From: JABFSA01 sp963827515
GTDB taxonomy: Bacteria > Acidobacteriota > Vicinamibacteria > Vicinamibacterales > UBA2999
Assembly: GCA_963827515.1 (NCBI GenBank)
Contig: CAWHBF010000023.1
Coordinates: 592,075-656,074, forward strand
Direction: 5' to 3'
DNA length: 64,000 nt
Notes under the pieces: generated by a model
What the model was told of the DNA's origin: nothing
The model's input: only the letters and a program-made list of their open reading frames with translations
The model's database searches: none
Translations under genes and position numbers: made by a program
Shown: positions 36,691 through 45,762 of the stretch, piece after piece
Numbering within the stretch: position 1 is the first letter of the stretch
How the letters are laid out: every line of letters begins with the position of its first letter

Positions 36691-36941
36691 CAGAGGTCGG
36701 AGGGGAGTTCCTGTTTCTCTCCTTCGACGCTGACTTTCGAGTTCTACGCACGCGGTGGTTGCAGCTGTCGGCAAATTCGGCATTCGCCGTGCAGATCAAA
36801 CTCATGCGCCCCCAGTGTCAGCCACCAGCATCGAACGCGCAACAGTAGCGCGCGTAGTGATAGTGATCGCCCAGTCGGGGAGTGGTCCATCTACTGCGCT
36901 CGCCTACCCGTCCCCAAGAGATCCCGCACAGACCGACCTCC

Positions 36942-37208
36942 TCAATGGATTCGCGGCCGTCGAGCGCGCGGCGTTGTGATCGTCCGCGTGGCTGTCGACT
37001 GTTTCTCCCGAGGGACGTCGGGAGGTGGCGTGACGGAGACCGCGGGGGCATCGGGAATGAGCTCGCTATGCGACCACACATGGCCGCAGCGGTCGCACCG
37101 GTAGTATTGGACGTAGCACTCCTTGCCGAGGTCAACGACTAAGCGTCCAAGCTGATCACAAATGGGACAGAAACGGTGCGGCACAGCTTCCGCCGGAACG
37201 TTGTGCAA
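36942..37208 (-). CDS. Small zinc-ribbon protein (88 aa)
   Basis: The ORF begins at TTG 37208 and has RFCPICDQLGRLVVDLGKE followed by YRCDRCGHVWSHSEL, a four-cysteine zinc ribbon with about 20 residues between the pairs. The C-terminal half is Pro/Arg-rich. Ribbons of this type occur in short acidobacterial proteins of unknown role. No Shine-Dalgarno is obvious and the start codon is weak. Confidence 0.5.
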   Translation of the reverse strand: MHNVPAEAVPHRFCPICDQLGRLVVDLGKECYVQYYRCDRCGHVWSHSELIPDAPAVSVTPPPDVPREKQSTATRTITTPRARRPRIH

Positions 37209-37413
37209 GAAGTGTTCTTCAGCGCAAGACAGCAGGACCGCGAAACGTCCGAGGGAGAACTCCGAGCGAAGGGACGCATCTCAGGATTAAGGCATGCAGC
37301 ATGAAGACTAAATGCGCGCAAACGCAGTTTCTCAGAATTTGTCGCGCCAGCTTCGCTGGAACTGAGCCGTCAGGATTCATCGTCACGGGGCCGCGATCCC
37401 CGTCGGCTTGCAA

Positions 37414-40233
37414 ATGGCCCACCCGGCCCGGTCGTCTCGCCCTTATAATCCCCTCGAATTGTCCCTGCGCCCCGGCACCCGACTGGGCTCATACGAGATC
37501 ACCACGCAGATTGGCGCGGGAGGCATGGGCGAGGTGTATCGCGCGACCGACACGAACCTCAAGCGCGCGGTCGCAATCAAGGTGTTGCCGGCCTCAGTCG
37601 CTGGCGATGCAGAGCGACTCGCGCGGTTCCAGCGCGAAGCGGAAGTTCTTGCGGCACTGAACCACCCGAACATCGCGGCGATCTACGGCCTTGAGCGATC
37701 GACCGGCACGATCGCGCTCGTGATGGAACTCGTCGAAGGTCCGACACTCGCCGACCGTATTGCGCAGGGCGCCGTGCCCGTCGATGAGGCAGTGACGATC
37801 GCGAAGCAGATTGCAGAAGCCCTCGAAGCGGCACACGAGCAAGGGATCATCCACCGCGACCTCAAGCCCGCGAACATCAAGGTCCGCCCGGACGGTACGG
37901 TCAAGGTGCTCGACTTTGGCCTCGCGAAGGCGATGGAAGCGCCGGGCGGGATGTCACCGGGCGTGTCGCAGGCGCCCACGATTACTACACCCGCGATGAT
38001 GACCGGTGCAGGGATGATCCTCGGCACGGCGGCGTACATGAGTCCGGAGCAGGCGCGGGGCAAGACCGTCGATAAGCGCGCCGACATTTGGGCCTTCGGG
38101 TGCGTGCTGTTCGAGATGCTGACCGGGACGCGCGCATTTACCGGCGACGACGTGCAGGAGACGTTTGTGGCCATCATGCGCGACGAGCCGGAGTGGGCAC
38201 GCTTGCCGGCTGCGCTTTCACCCACGATTGGCACCTACCTTCGGCGCTGCGTCCAGAAGGATCCCAGGCAACGCGTGCAGGCCATCGGCGACGTGCGCCT
38301 GGCGCTGGAGGGCGTGTTTGACACCGGCGCATCGCAGAGCGTGGGAGTGGTCGCGGTGGCTCAGCCGATGTGGAGACGGCTCCTTCCGTTCGCGGCGGTT
38401 GCTGTCGCAGCGAGCGTCGTCATGGGGCTCGCGGGGTGGAGCGTCTGGCCCGCCGACGAACCACGTGCGGTCACGCGATTCGACTATGTGCTCCCCGAAG
38501 GCCAGGCGCTGAACTTCGCCGCCGGTACCGTTCAGCTTCTGGCAGTCTCTCCGGAGGGCCGGCACTTCGTCTACTCCACGCTCGCTGGACTCTACCTTCG
38601 CGCCATGGGGGAACTGGACGCGCGGCTGATTCCAGGGACCGACTTTCACCCTCGGGACCCCGAATTTCAACCCGGTCTTCTCGCCCGACGGAGAATCGAT
38701 TGCCTATTTCGTCAGGGGCGAGGTGCGACGCATCGCGATTGGCGGGGGCGCACCGGTGGTCATCGCGAAGACGGAGATGGGGGGTCCCGTTCCAGCAGGC
38801 CTGGCTGGGGCGAGTTGGGGAACGGACAACACGATTCTCTACAGCGTGGGTCCGGCATCTGGCGCGTATCGGGTGACGGCGGCACATCGGAACGTGTCAT
38901 CCCGAACAAGGAGGGAGAGTCGATGGGCAGCCCGAGACTGCTGCCCGATGGCGACTCGGTGCTCTTCAGCCTGACGACGGCGACAGGACCGACGAGGTGG
39001 GACCAGGCGCGGATTGTCGTGCAGTCGCTCCGCACGGGGGTGCGCACGGTAGTGATGCAAGGGGGCAGCGACGCGCGCTATGTGCCGTCGGGGCACCTGG
39101 TGTATGCCGTGGGGAACGGTCTGTTTGCGGTGGCGTTCGATCTGGACCGACTGAAGATTAGCAGCCGGCCCGTGCCCGTGGTCCAGGGTGTGCAACGGTC
39201 TGCGGCGTCGACGTCGACGAGTGGCGATACGGCCAATTACGGGGTGACGGACAGCGGCACGCTGGTGTATCTCGCATCCGGTGCGGTCGCGGGCGGCGGT
39301 GGACTGATCGCCACCCTGCGCACGCTTGCCTGGGTGAACCGCGACGGCCGCGAGGAGCCACTGGCCGCACCCCCGCGGCCCTACTCCTATCCGCGCGTGT
39401 CCCCGGATGGCACGCAGGTGGCCGTCGATGTGCGCGACGCCGAGAGCGACATCTGGGTGTGGAGTCTCGAACGCGCGACGCTCACGCGCTTGACATTCGA
39501 CCCGCTGTTGGACCGGTTTCCGGTGTGGTCGCCCGACGGCCGACGCCTCGCCTTCTCCTCGCAGCGTGACGGGAGTCGAGGGAACCTATTCTGGCAGATG
39601 GCCGACGGCACCGGTCAGGCCGAGCGTGTGGCGAAGGGCGGCAACAACAGCCAGGTGTTCCCCACCTCGTTCTCGCCCGATGGCACACGGCTGGTCGTGC
39701 ACGGGGACCCCAACGGTACGCAGGTGGACGACATCGGCATCGTGTCGCTCGGGGCCGGGGCCGACAGTGAAGTTGCGCCGCTGCTGGCGACCATGTTCGG
39801 TGAGGCAAACGCAGAGGTCTCGCCTGACGGGCGCTGGCTCGCCTACGAATCGAACGAGTCCGGAAAGCTGGAGGTGTACGTGCGCCCGTTTCCGACGGTA
39901 GACGCCGGCCGCTGGCAAGTCTCGACGGGCGGTGGCGCGCAGGCGGCGTGGGCGCGCAGCGGCCGTGAGCTGTTCTATCGAAGTGGAGACGCGGTGATGA
40001 GCGTCCCCATCGAGGCGAGTTCCAGCTTCGTCGCCCGGAACCCGGTGGTGGTGTTCAAAGGCCAATACGCGCCAAGCCTGGGTGGCCGCAATTACGACGT
40101 CTCGCCGGACGGCCGGCGATTCCTGCTGCTCAAACTGGCGTCCGGCGCAGATGCCCCGAACACACCGTCCGCGCGCTTCGTCATCGTTGAAGGCTGGTTC
40201 GAGGACCTGAAGCGTCTCGTGCCGACGAATTGA
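37414..40233 (+). CDS. Ser/Thr protein kinase with C-terminal TolB-like beta-propeller
   Basis: The protein has about 939 residues from ATG 37414. The kinase domain spans about 25-290: IGAGGMGEVYRA, VAIKVLP, HRDLKPANIKV, DFGLAKAM, and YMSPEQARG. A membrane helix follows near 325-345 (LPFAAVAVAASVVMGLAGWS). The outer part is a WD40/TolB propeller with repeats such as SPDGTQVAVDV, WSPDGRRLAFSS and SPDGRWLAYES. Between about 38650 and 38865 the frame is wrong and the proper propeller sequence (RRIAIGGGAPVVIAKTEMGG) lies in another frame; two compensating indels restore it. This architecture is characteristic of Acidobacteriota. Confidence 0.92.
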   Translation: MAHPARSSRPYNPLELSLRPGTRLGSYEITTQIGAGGMGEVYRATDTNLKRAVAIKVLPASVAGDAERLARFQREAEVLAALNHPNIAAIYGLERSTGTIALVMELVEGPTLADRIAQGAVPVDEAVTIAKQIAEALEAAHEQGIIHRDLKPANIKVRPDGTVKVLDFGLAKAMEAPGGMSPGVSQAPTITTPAMMTGAGMILGTAAYMSPEQARGKTVDKRADIWAFGCVLFEMLTGTRAFTGDDVQETFVAIMRDEPEWARLPAALSPTIGTYLRRCVQKDPRQRVQAIGDVRLALEGVFDTGASQSVGVVAVAQPMWRRLLPFAAVAVAASVVMGLAGWSVWPADEPRAVTRFDYVLPEGQALNFAAGTVQLLAVSPEGRHFVYSTLAGLYLRAMGELDARLIPGTDFHPRDPEFQPGLLARRRIDCLFRQGRGATHRDWRGRTGGHREDGDGGSRSSRPGWGELGNGQHDSLQRGSGIWRVSGDGGTSERVIPNKEGESMGSPRLLPDGDSVLFSLTTATGPTRWDQARIVVQSLRTGVRTVVMQGGSDARYVPSGHLVYAVGNGLFAVAFDLDRLKISSRPVPVVQGVQRSAASTSTSGDTANYGVTDSGTLVYLASGAVAGGGGLIATLRTLAWVNRDGREEPLAAPPRPYSYPRVSPDGTQVAVDVRDAESDIWVWSLERATLTRLTFDPLLDRFPVWSPDGRRLAFSSQRDGSRGNLFWQMADGTGQAERVAKGGNNSQVFPTSFSPDGTRLVVHGDPNGTQVDDIGIVSLGAGADSEVAPLLATMFGEANAEVSPDGRWLAYESNESGKLEVYVRPFPTVDAGRWQVSTGGGAQAAWARSGRELFYRSGDAVMSVPIEASSSFVARNPVVVFKGQYAPSLGGRNYDVSPDGRRFLLLKLASGADAPNTPSARFVIVEGWFEDLKRLVPTN

Positions 40234-40241
40234 CCAACTCC

Positions 40242-40389
40242 AGAGCGGTTTGCGTTTCGACGTAGAGCGCACGCTTCAGCGTGCGCGTGTCCGCGGAGGC
40301 TAACCGCCTCCGCCAAGGCTACGGCGGTCCGCCGAAGCTTTACGCGAAGGCGGAAGCCTCCGCTCTACGCCGAATCGAAAAACAGCTAG
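40242..40389. repeat. GTAGAGC three-way-junction repeat, copy C (expanded)
   Basis: Arms GTAGAGC and GCTCTAC and hairpin CGCACGCT-TC-AGCGTGCG are as in copy A. The second hairpin region is enlarged to about 70 bp by further palindromic GC-rich sequence (ACCGCCTCCGCCAAGGC, GGCGGTCCGCCGAAGC). The outer flanks CAGAGCGGTTTGCG and CGAATCGAAAAACAGCTAG match the family. Confidence 0.85.
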
Positions 40390-40505
40390 CCATCCAAGAC
40401 GCGGACGCACCGCTCGATCAGGCGCGTCCGGCGATCCACCGCAGCTAAGCACCTTGGAGACATTCTGGAGACGGTCCGCGGCCTGACGCGTTCTCGGATA
40501 GCGGG

Positions 40506-40727
40506 TCAGTCTGACCGATGCTGCCTTCTGTTCAACGCCTCGCTCGCCTGGTGAACATCGTCGGCTCTCACGATCAATTCGGCCCCACTGATCGCTGGAT
40601 ACATACCCCCAGCATTGTCGGCTCGGATCATGGACTCAATCCCGACCTCATCCAGGATGCCTTTGGCGATCTGGGCATCCGCTGTGGACCGGAACGTCGA
40701 AACGATAACGAGGTCTGAGGATTTCAT
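40506..40727 (-). CDS. DUF2007-family putative signal-transducing protein (73 aa)
   Basis: From ATG 40727 the protein is MKSSDLVIVSTFRSTADAQI, then AKGILDEVGIESMIRADNAG, then AELIVRADDVHQASEAL. This matches the DUF2007 pattern of a single small alpha/beta domain that occurs alone or fused to zinc ribbons. An upstream in-frame start (40772) adds 15 weakly conserved residues. No function is established. Confidence 0.8.
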   Translation of the reverse strand: MKSSDLVIVSTFRSTADAQIAKGILDEVGIESMIRADNAGGMYPAISGAELIVRADDVHQASEALNRRQHRSD

Positions 40728-40988
40728 CGCCTGCACCTTCGATTTCAAGTGAGCCTCCGTTCGACCACACATGATCGTCTATACATCTTCGATCGGGACA
40801 CCGCGCCGTTGGATCGTCGCGAACCGGATTACAAACACCGCGCAATCTAGATTGCCGTACGAGGTTGACAGGTCTGGGCCAGAGGTATACCTTCCCTCCA
40901 ACTCGCTCCTTCTTTTCTCGCCGTCCAACTCTGGACAGGGAGGGCTGGCCTTCCGCCTGGTAGGTCCGGAACGGAATGGAGGCGTCAG

Positions 40989-41576
40989 ATGCGCTGGCCC
41001 TGCGGGTGGCTCTCGGTCGTGGTGCTCGGCGCAGCAGCATGCGACTCGAATGGACTGCCCGAGTCGCCAACGGCACCCTCGTTGTCTCGCTCTGCCTCTG
41101 CCTCCGCCTCCGCAGAGTTAGCGTCAATGCCCCAATCTGGACCCCCTCCAAATTCAGCTGGCAACTGGTCCCCGTGGTTTTTCCCGGCGTGGCAAGCGGG
41201 GATCGGGGCTTCACTTGCCCCGGACGGGCGCGTCGTCGATGCGGTCGTCGAAGTGGACGATCTCTGCGTCTCATACATCAGGGCAACTTGGGATGCGCGG
41301 ACGTCTTGCAAGCGGTTCACCGTGTCCGTGCCATCGGATGGCTGGCTTGATGCATCCATTCGGTGGGATTCCACCGCTCCGGGTTTCGATCCGTTTCTCT
41401 CTGGGGATGTCGTGCTCGTCGCCCCCAGCGGCCGTTTTACCGCATCCGACTGGCGACACACCGAAGAACAGATCTCGGCATTGGTCGAGCCGGGGGATTA
41501 TGGAGTACTGGTGATGTCCTACGTCCCGGTGAGCCTGCCGTTTCAAATCAAGCTGGAGCTTCGTCACAGTAACTGA
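40989..41576 (+). CDS. Putative secreted lipoprotein (195 aa)
   Basis: The N-terminus MRWPCGWLSVVVLGAAACDS has a lipobox LGAAAC with Cys near residue 18. A Ser-rich linker follows, and the mature part looks beta-rich (VPSDGWLDASIRWDSTAPGF, EQISALVEPGDYGVLVMSYV). That ending is typical of pre-peptidase C-like or jelly-roll domains in acidobacterial lipoproteins. The family is not securely identified. Confidence 0.65.
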   Translation: MRWPCGWLSVVVLGAAACDSNGLPESPTAPSLSRSASASASAELASMPQSGPPPNSAGNWSPWFFPAWQAGIGASLAPDGRVVDAVVEVDDLCVSYIRATWDARTSCKRFTVSVPSDGWLDASIRWDSTAPGFDPFLSGDVVLVAPSGRFTASDWRHTEEQISALVEPGDYGVLVMSYVPVSLPFQIKLELRHSN

Positions 41577-41687
41577 CGGATGCCTCGTGGCTACCTGCCG
41601 AAGCCACAATCCACAGCGCCGCGCGGTGCTCCTCGACACTCCCCAGCAACCGCATCAACAATCGACCGATTGATCGAGCGAATCGGT

Positions 41688-42212
41688 CTAGTCAGCGCAG
41701 TCCGAGAAGCGCAACGCGTTGGAAGTCACGCTTCCGGCCCAGAGTCGCCACGCCTTCATGCCGGTCATATCCACATTGAGATCGGACGTGATCGGCCGTC
41801 CAGTCAGACGGACCTTCAATTCCTCTGGAGGTGCAACGGTTCGCGTGGCGGAGGTGGAGACGAACTCAGCGGCACGGAGTGTCAGAGCGTATGTAGCTCC
41901 AGCAGGGAGCGCTATGACCCAGTGATCCATCCGACCTGCAATGTTAGTGGCTCCGTTGTACAAGAGTTCCTCGACTTCGGGGCTTCCGCTCCGTCTGAGT
42001 TCCATGACCAGCTCTCGTGGCTGGTGCCACCGGCCGTTGGCAAGTGCAATCCCGATGAGAACGGCCGTATCGGCTTGATCGGCATTGCGGATGCTCAGTG
42101 TGACCTCGCTGGATTGTTCGCCGCAGCTTAAGACGAGAGACAGCGCCGCCGGAGGTGGGACAGAGCCTTGCGCCAGCGTGAATACAAGAAGCAACGATGC
42201 GCCTGATGTCAC
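41688..42212 (-). CDS. Putative secreted protein (174 aa)
   Basis: GTG 42212 opens the frame and a short hydrophobic leader follows (LLLVFTLAQGSVPPPAAL). The mature part has alternating beta-type segments (VTLSIRNADQADTAVLIGIA, LPAGATYALTLRAAEFVS). It faces the lipoprotein gene tail to tail. The family is not recognised; GC and amino-acid composition are ordinary, so it is probably real. Confidence 0.5.
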   Translation of the reverse strand: MTSGASLLLVFTLAQGSVPPPAALSLVLSCGEQSSEVTLSIRNADQADTAVLIGIALANGRWHQPRELVMELRRSGSPEVEELLYNGATNIAGRMDHWVIALPAGATYALTLRAAEFVSTSATRTVAPPEELKVRLTGRPITSDLNVDMTGMKAWRLWAGSVTSNALRFSDCAD

Positions 42213-42327
42213 GCGAGGTTAGACGCCATTCGAGCCAATGTGCTCCATGATGGAATCAGTCCCGAGGAGACGGGTTGGAGACGGCCGCCGAGGGAGGAAG
42301 AACGTTCAATAGAACCGGACAGTAAAC

Positions 42328-42437
42328 TGGCGGTGAGGCAGGGATTCGTGCCAAGCGCGGTGAGCGAAGCGAGCCGGGCGATGCCCTGAAGAACTGAAGA
42401 ACCGACAAGCCCAAGCGGATGCGAGAAAATGGCGGTG
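42328..42437. repeat. tRNA-Ser 3'-end duplicate plus linker (attachment-site-like), copy 1
   Basis: Positions 42328-42348 equal the last 21 bp of the tRNA-Ser(GCU) gene including CCA (read on the minus strand from its T-loop). An 81-bp linker follows that closely matches the linker at 46890-46968, then 8 bp of the tRNA end again (TGGCGGTG, 42430-42437). The arrangement is that of an attachment-site duplicate. Between here and 42809 I see no gene. Confidence 0.75.
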
Positions 42438-42809
42438 TTATCCATCGCGTCCGCACCGAGGACCGTTCCGCTTCAGTCTACGCGAGTCCGCGCGAATCGA
42501 TCCCCGTCAGGGCAACAGTGGGGCAACGATTCTGCCTCGGCGGCGTCACGCCGGTCGGCGACTATTCCTCCCCGCCAATTGCTGATCTTGCAATGTCATC
42601 CACGGCCTGAACAGCGCCCGACACGCTGCCGTCCGACTGGTCGAGCATTCGCAATCGATGGCAGGCCTTCCACGCCGCTCGCACGTGCATCAGCTGGCAG
42701 GATTCGGATCCGCATTGGCGGCAGCCCTATGTCACGTAACGGTGCCGCACTACCGGTGTGACAATTCACGATTCGAGAATTCCATGCAGCGACAGTCAAG
42801 GAGACGCCC
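42438..42809. other. Gap without recognised gene
   Basis: These 372 bp contain no convincing coding frame on either strand. The only feature seen is a ribosome site, AAGGAGA, just before the GTG start of the dihydrofolate-reductase-like gene. Confidence 0.5.
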
Positions 42810-43454
42810 GTGTCCAAGCTTCGCGTGAACGCTTTTAGCGTGTCGGCCGACGGCTTCGGCGCCGGCCCCGACCAGGGCCGTGACCAACCGCTCGGCCGCG
42901 GCGGCGAACAACTGCACCAGTGGTTCCTTCCAACCCGCATGTTCCAGCGGGAAGTTCTGAGGCGAGACGGCGGGACGACCGGCATCGACAACGACTTCGC
43001 GGTACGCTCGTTCGAGAATCTCGGCGCCTGGATCATGGGCCGCAACATGTTCGGACCGGTGCGCGGGCCATGGCCGGACTATGAGTGGAAGGGCTGGTGG
43101 GGCGCCAATCCACCGTACCATGTGCCGGTCTTCGTCCTGACCCGCCATCCGCGCCCGCCGCTGGAGATGGAGGGCGGCACCGTCTTCCATTTCGTCACCG
43201 AGGGGATCGAGGCGGCGCTAGGCCAGGCGCGGGCGGCCGCTCGAGGCAAGGATGTGCGAATCGGCGGCGGAGCAGCGACCGTCCGCCAGTATCTGCGGGC
43301 CGGACTACTTGACGAGATACACCTCGCCATCTCGCCGATCCTGCTCGGGCAAGGCGAGCCCTTGCTCGAAGGCATCGACCTTCCCGCGCTCGGCTACAGA
43401 GTGAAGGAGCGGGTCTTTACCGAGGCGGCGATGCACTTAGTGGTGGGACGGTAG
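42810..43454 (+). CDS. RibD C-terminal/dihydrofolate-reductase-like protein
   Basis: The protein has 214 residues from GTG 42810, with AAGGAGA upstream. RibD-C/DHFR-like features are KLRVNAFSVSADGFGAGPDQ, the FENLGAWIMGRNMFGPVRGP segment, VPVFVLTRHPRPPLEMEGG, and IGGGAATVRQYLRAGLLDEI, ending LHLAISPILLGQGEPLLEG-like. It belongs to the YyaP/YwjB group of uncharacterised NADPH-dependent reductases. The last 38 bp overlap the extended 3' end of the IS110 transposase on the opposite strand. Confidence 0.9.
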   Translation: MSKLRVNAFSVSADGFGAGPDQGRDQPLGRGGEQLHQWFLPTRMFQREVLRRDGGTTGIDNDFAVRSFENLGAWIMGRNMFGPVRGPWPDYEWKGWWGANPPYHVPVFVLTRHPRPPLEMEGGTVFHFVTEGIEAALGQARAAARGKDVRIGGGAATVRQYLRAGLLDEIHLAISPILLGQGEPLLEGIDLPALGYRVKERVFTEAAMHLVVGR

Positions 43455-44745
43455 GCGGGGTGCCACGACGCGCGAAACCCTGGTGAACCCCGGAGAATCT
43501 GGCTGACTTACGCCGCTTCCGTGATGAGGTCATCTTGCGCGCTCGCACCTTCTTCGCCTCGGCGCTGACCGCCGGTCCGCGCTCCTCATATCGGACGCGC
43601 TCGTGCAGGATCTTCCAGATCAATCGACACAGCCGATGGGTGATCGCGCCGATCGCCTGCGCATGGCCAAGCCGGGGAACGAGCCGCCGATACACGACGG
43701 CGAAGATCGTACCCTTGGCTTTCACCGCGGCATTGGCGGCTTGGTTGAGGACGCGTCGCATCTGCCGATTGCCTTTGGGGCACCGGTGGCTGTAGTTCAC
43801 GCCGGCACTCTCCTCGTTGCCGGGGCAGGCGCCCATCCACGAGGCGAGATGCTTGGGTGAGGGAAACGTCGCGGCGGTGACGCCGACCTCCGCGATGATC
43901 TGCTGCGCGGAATCGACCCCGAGTCCGGGGACCTCGGCGAGGCGCTGCACGGCGTCATGGTGTGCCGCGAGCAGATCGGCCATCTGCTGATCGAGTTGGC
44001 CGAGGTGATCCTCGATCACGCGCAATTCTTCCAGCGTGAGCTGCAACAGTCGACGGTAGACCGGATGCAGTGTGCGACACGCCTGGAAGGCATCGCACAG
44101 CTGTTCCAGCGTGGCACGCAAGCGCGGGGCCGCAAGTTTCGCGAGGGCGGCGGGATCTGTCTCACCCTCCGCCAGCGCCTGCAGCATGCGGCGGGCGCTA
44201 ATGCCCAGCAGGTCCGAGACGATACTCGACACCTTGATGTGCGCCTCCTCGAGCAGCGCCTCTAATCGGTTGTGGAGCTGCACGCGGTTCCGGGTGATCT
44301 GGTACTTGCGCCGCATCACGGTGCGCCAGAGGCGCTGCTCGCTGTCGGGCACGAAGCTTAGGGTCAGCTCCTGGGCGACCAGGCGTTTCACCAACCGCTC
44401 TGCATCCGGGAAGTCCCTCTTGCGGCCCCCGGGCCCGCGATTCGATTGCGCTTGCGCGAGATGGAGCGTACCCACGAGCCGCGACGCACCGGCGCGCGCA
44501 CGGCGCCGGGGGCGCCAATGGTGTTCGAGCGCTTCCCACACCGGCCGCCAGTATTGCGCGGTCGACTCCATCACGACTTCCTCGACATCCTGCTCGACCA
44601 GCCACTCGGCCAAGCCGCGCAGATCGGCCGGCGTCGTCCCGACCTTCTGGCGGTCGAAGTGAAAGTCGCCGTCGACCTCGACGTCGGCCACCACGACCGC
44701 GAGCATCTTCTTGTGGACGTCAATTCCCGCGATCCGGTACGGCAT
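43417..44745 (-). CDS. IS110-family transposase (DEDD recombinase)
   Basis: The protein has 442 residues. The N-terminal RuvC-like DEDD domain shows GIDVHKKMLAVVVADVEVDG and EEVVMESTAQYWRPVWEAL, then a D-rich segment KRDFPDAERLVKRLV. The C-terminal Tnp_20 domain has VPGLGVDSAQQIIAEVGVT and the serine region MGACPGNEESAGVNYSHRCPKGN up to YRRLVPRLGHAQAIGAITHR. The last 40 residues are basic and run out of the element into the neighbouring gene, so insertion probably fused foreign sequence to the C-terminus. The frame is intact, so it may be active. Confidence 0.95.
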   Translation of the reverse strand: MPYRIAGIDVHKKMLAVVVADVEVDGDFHFDRQKVGTTPADLRGLAEWLVEQDVEEVVMESTAQYWRPVWEALEHHWRPRRRARAGASRLVGTLHLAQAQSNRGPGGRKRDFPDAERLVKRLVAQELTLSFVPDSEQRLWRTVMRRKYQITRNRVQLHNRLEALLEEAHIKVSSIVSDLLGISARRMLQALAEGETDPAALAKLAAPRLRATLEQLCDAFQACRTLHPVYRRLLQLTLEELRVIEDHLGQLDQQMADLLAAHHDAVQRLAEVPGLGVDSAQQIIAEVGVTAATFPSPKHLASWMGACPGNEESAGVNYSHRCPKGNRQMRRVLNQAANAAVKAKGTIFAVVYRRLVPRLGHAQAIGAITHRLCRLIWKILHERVRYEERGPAVSAEAKKVRARKMTSSRKRRKSARFSGVHQGFARRGTPPTVPPLSASPPR

Positions 44746-44980
44746 CGGTCTCTCCTTATGGGAGCGGAGAGCGTGCCTCCTCGCATTACTCAGGGTCGCG
44801 AGCTATCGTCGGTCGTGCCCGAACCCGATGACGCTCAATTATTCGGTCAATCACGCACGCTCCGGATCAAACAGTTGCTCGGCTTCGATTGCTCCATGGC
44901 TAATCTCGATCTCGCCGCTCCCAGCCCGGCATTCTGCCTAATCCTCGATTTTCATTCTCTTTCGTGGGCCTCGGCCCAGC
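43455..44980 (-). mobile_element. IS110-family insertion sequence (approximate limits)
   Basis: The element comprises the transposase gene and flanking non-coding ends. IS110 members lack clear terminal inverted repeats, so the limits are estimates: the right end just beyond the dihydrofolate-reductase-like stop (about 43455) and the left end somewhere in 44800-44980. The long 5' non-coding region upstream of the transposase is where IS110 elements encode the bridge RNA. Confidence 0.6.
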
Positions 44981-45214
44981 CCACCAGTTGCGGAAATCAT
45001 CTAGGGCGGTGAGCCACTTCATTTCGGTTTCGCGTTCATTCGTGGCTCTCGGCCTACCTTCGGGCTCAATCGTGAACTCGCTGCGCTCGTTCCCTACGGT
45101 GCGAGTCCAGCAACCTTCGCGCGTTGAGCGGCCTAACGTAAGTAGAAAGACTCGCGATGGATGACTAGGTTTGCCGGCCCACTCCACCATCGCCTCCAGG
45201 CACAACTCTGGGTT
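44746..45214 (-). other. Non-coding end of the IS110 element and downstream gap; candidate bridge RNA
   Basis: No coding frame on either strand is convincing between the transposase start and the hydrolase fragment. In IS110-type elements the sequence before the recombinase gene encodes the bridge RNA that selects target and donor sites. Candidate structured parts include GGAGCGGAGAGCGTGCCTCC near 44761. A short coding-looking patch TALDDFRNW is read on the minus strand at about 44990-45015. Confidence 0.35.
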
Positions 45215-45387
45215 TTATCTCGAGAACCCGTGCAGATAGAGGATCGCCGCTGTCGTTGGAGGCAGGAGACGACGGTTCCGCACGACGGACGCGTCACCTC
45301 GCCGTCGTAGTCAGGCGTGAAGGAGAGCGTCAACTGCCGGAAGCCTGGCCCGAGTTCTTGATCGTCGCACCAGTCGAGCGGCGGCAT
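45215..45387 (-). pseudogene. Alpha/beta hydrolase N-terminal fragment
   Basis: On the minus strand MPPLDWCDDQELGPGFRQLT, then LSFTPDYDGEVT and, after a frame change, ATLVRNRRLLPPTTAAILYL plus HGF are read, before TAA 45215-45217. This is the N-terminal strand order of a serine hydrolase/lysophospholipase, with the oxyanion-side motif LYLHGF. The catalytic Ser, Asp and His parts are missing. It is therefore a 5' remnant with a frameshift. Confidence 0.65.
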
Positions 45388-45402
45388 CGCAGAATTCTAG
45401 CC

Positions 45403-45762
45403 TTACAGGTCGACGGCCACCTTGAACCCACCCATCGCCATGCGCTTGACGTCGAAAGGCATGTCCTTGGGGTTCATCATCGCGTTAATTCGCTCGTCGT
45501 TCATCACCTTCTTGTTGACGGCGTCGCGGTGGGCGCGCGACTTGTAGACGATCCACGAAAAGACGACCGTCTCGCCGGCCTTGATTTTGACCACCTTCGG
45601 AAACCCGGTCATGTTCTTGATGTTCAGGTCGTCACCGACGCACTCGCGATACTCGAGCGCGCCATGCTCCTTCCAGACCTTGCCGGCCCTGCGAGATATC
45701 TCGAGATAGGCCTTGACCTTGCGTTTCGGAACCGGCAATAGGAAGCCATCGACATACGCCAT
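45403..45762 (-). CDS. DUF1428 family protein (YbaA-like)
   Basis: The protein has 119 residues from ATG 45762. DUF1428 hallmarks are MAYVDGFLLPVPKRKVKAYL, the ECVGDD segment, and VVFSWIVYKSRAHRDAVNKK-like strand/helix, with FDVKRMAMGGFKVAVDL at the end. It is a ferredoxin-like dimeric fold without assigned activity. It sits inside the island bordered by tRNA-Ser 3' duplicates. Confidence 0.92.
   Translation of the reverse strand: MAYVDGFLLPVPKRKVKAYLEISRRAGKVWKEHGALEYRECVGDDLNIKNMTGFPKVVKIKAGETVVFSWIVYKSRAHRDAVNKKVMNDERINAMMNPKDMPFDVKRMAMGGFKVAVDL

Noticed and set aside
44900..45205. 101-residue leftward frame downstream of the IS110 element
   Set aside because: It has no ribosome site or family pattern and joins unlike pieces. 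A short patch, TALDDFRNW, resembles ALDDFRK at about 45920-45940, but the match is too short to interpret.
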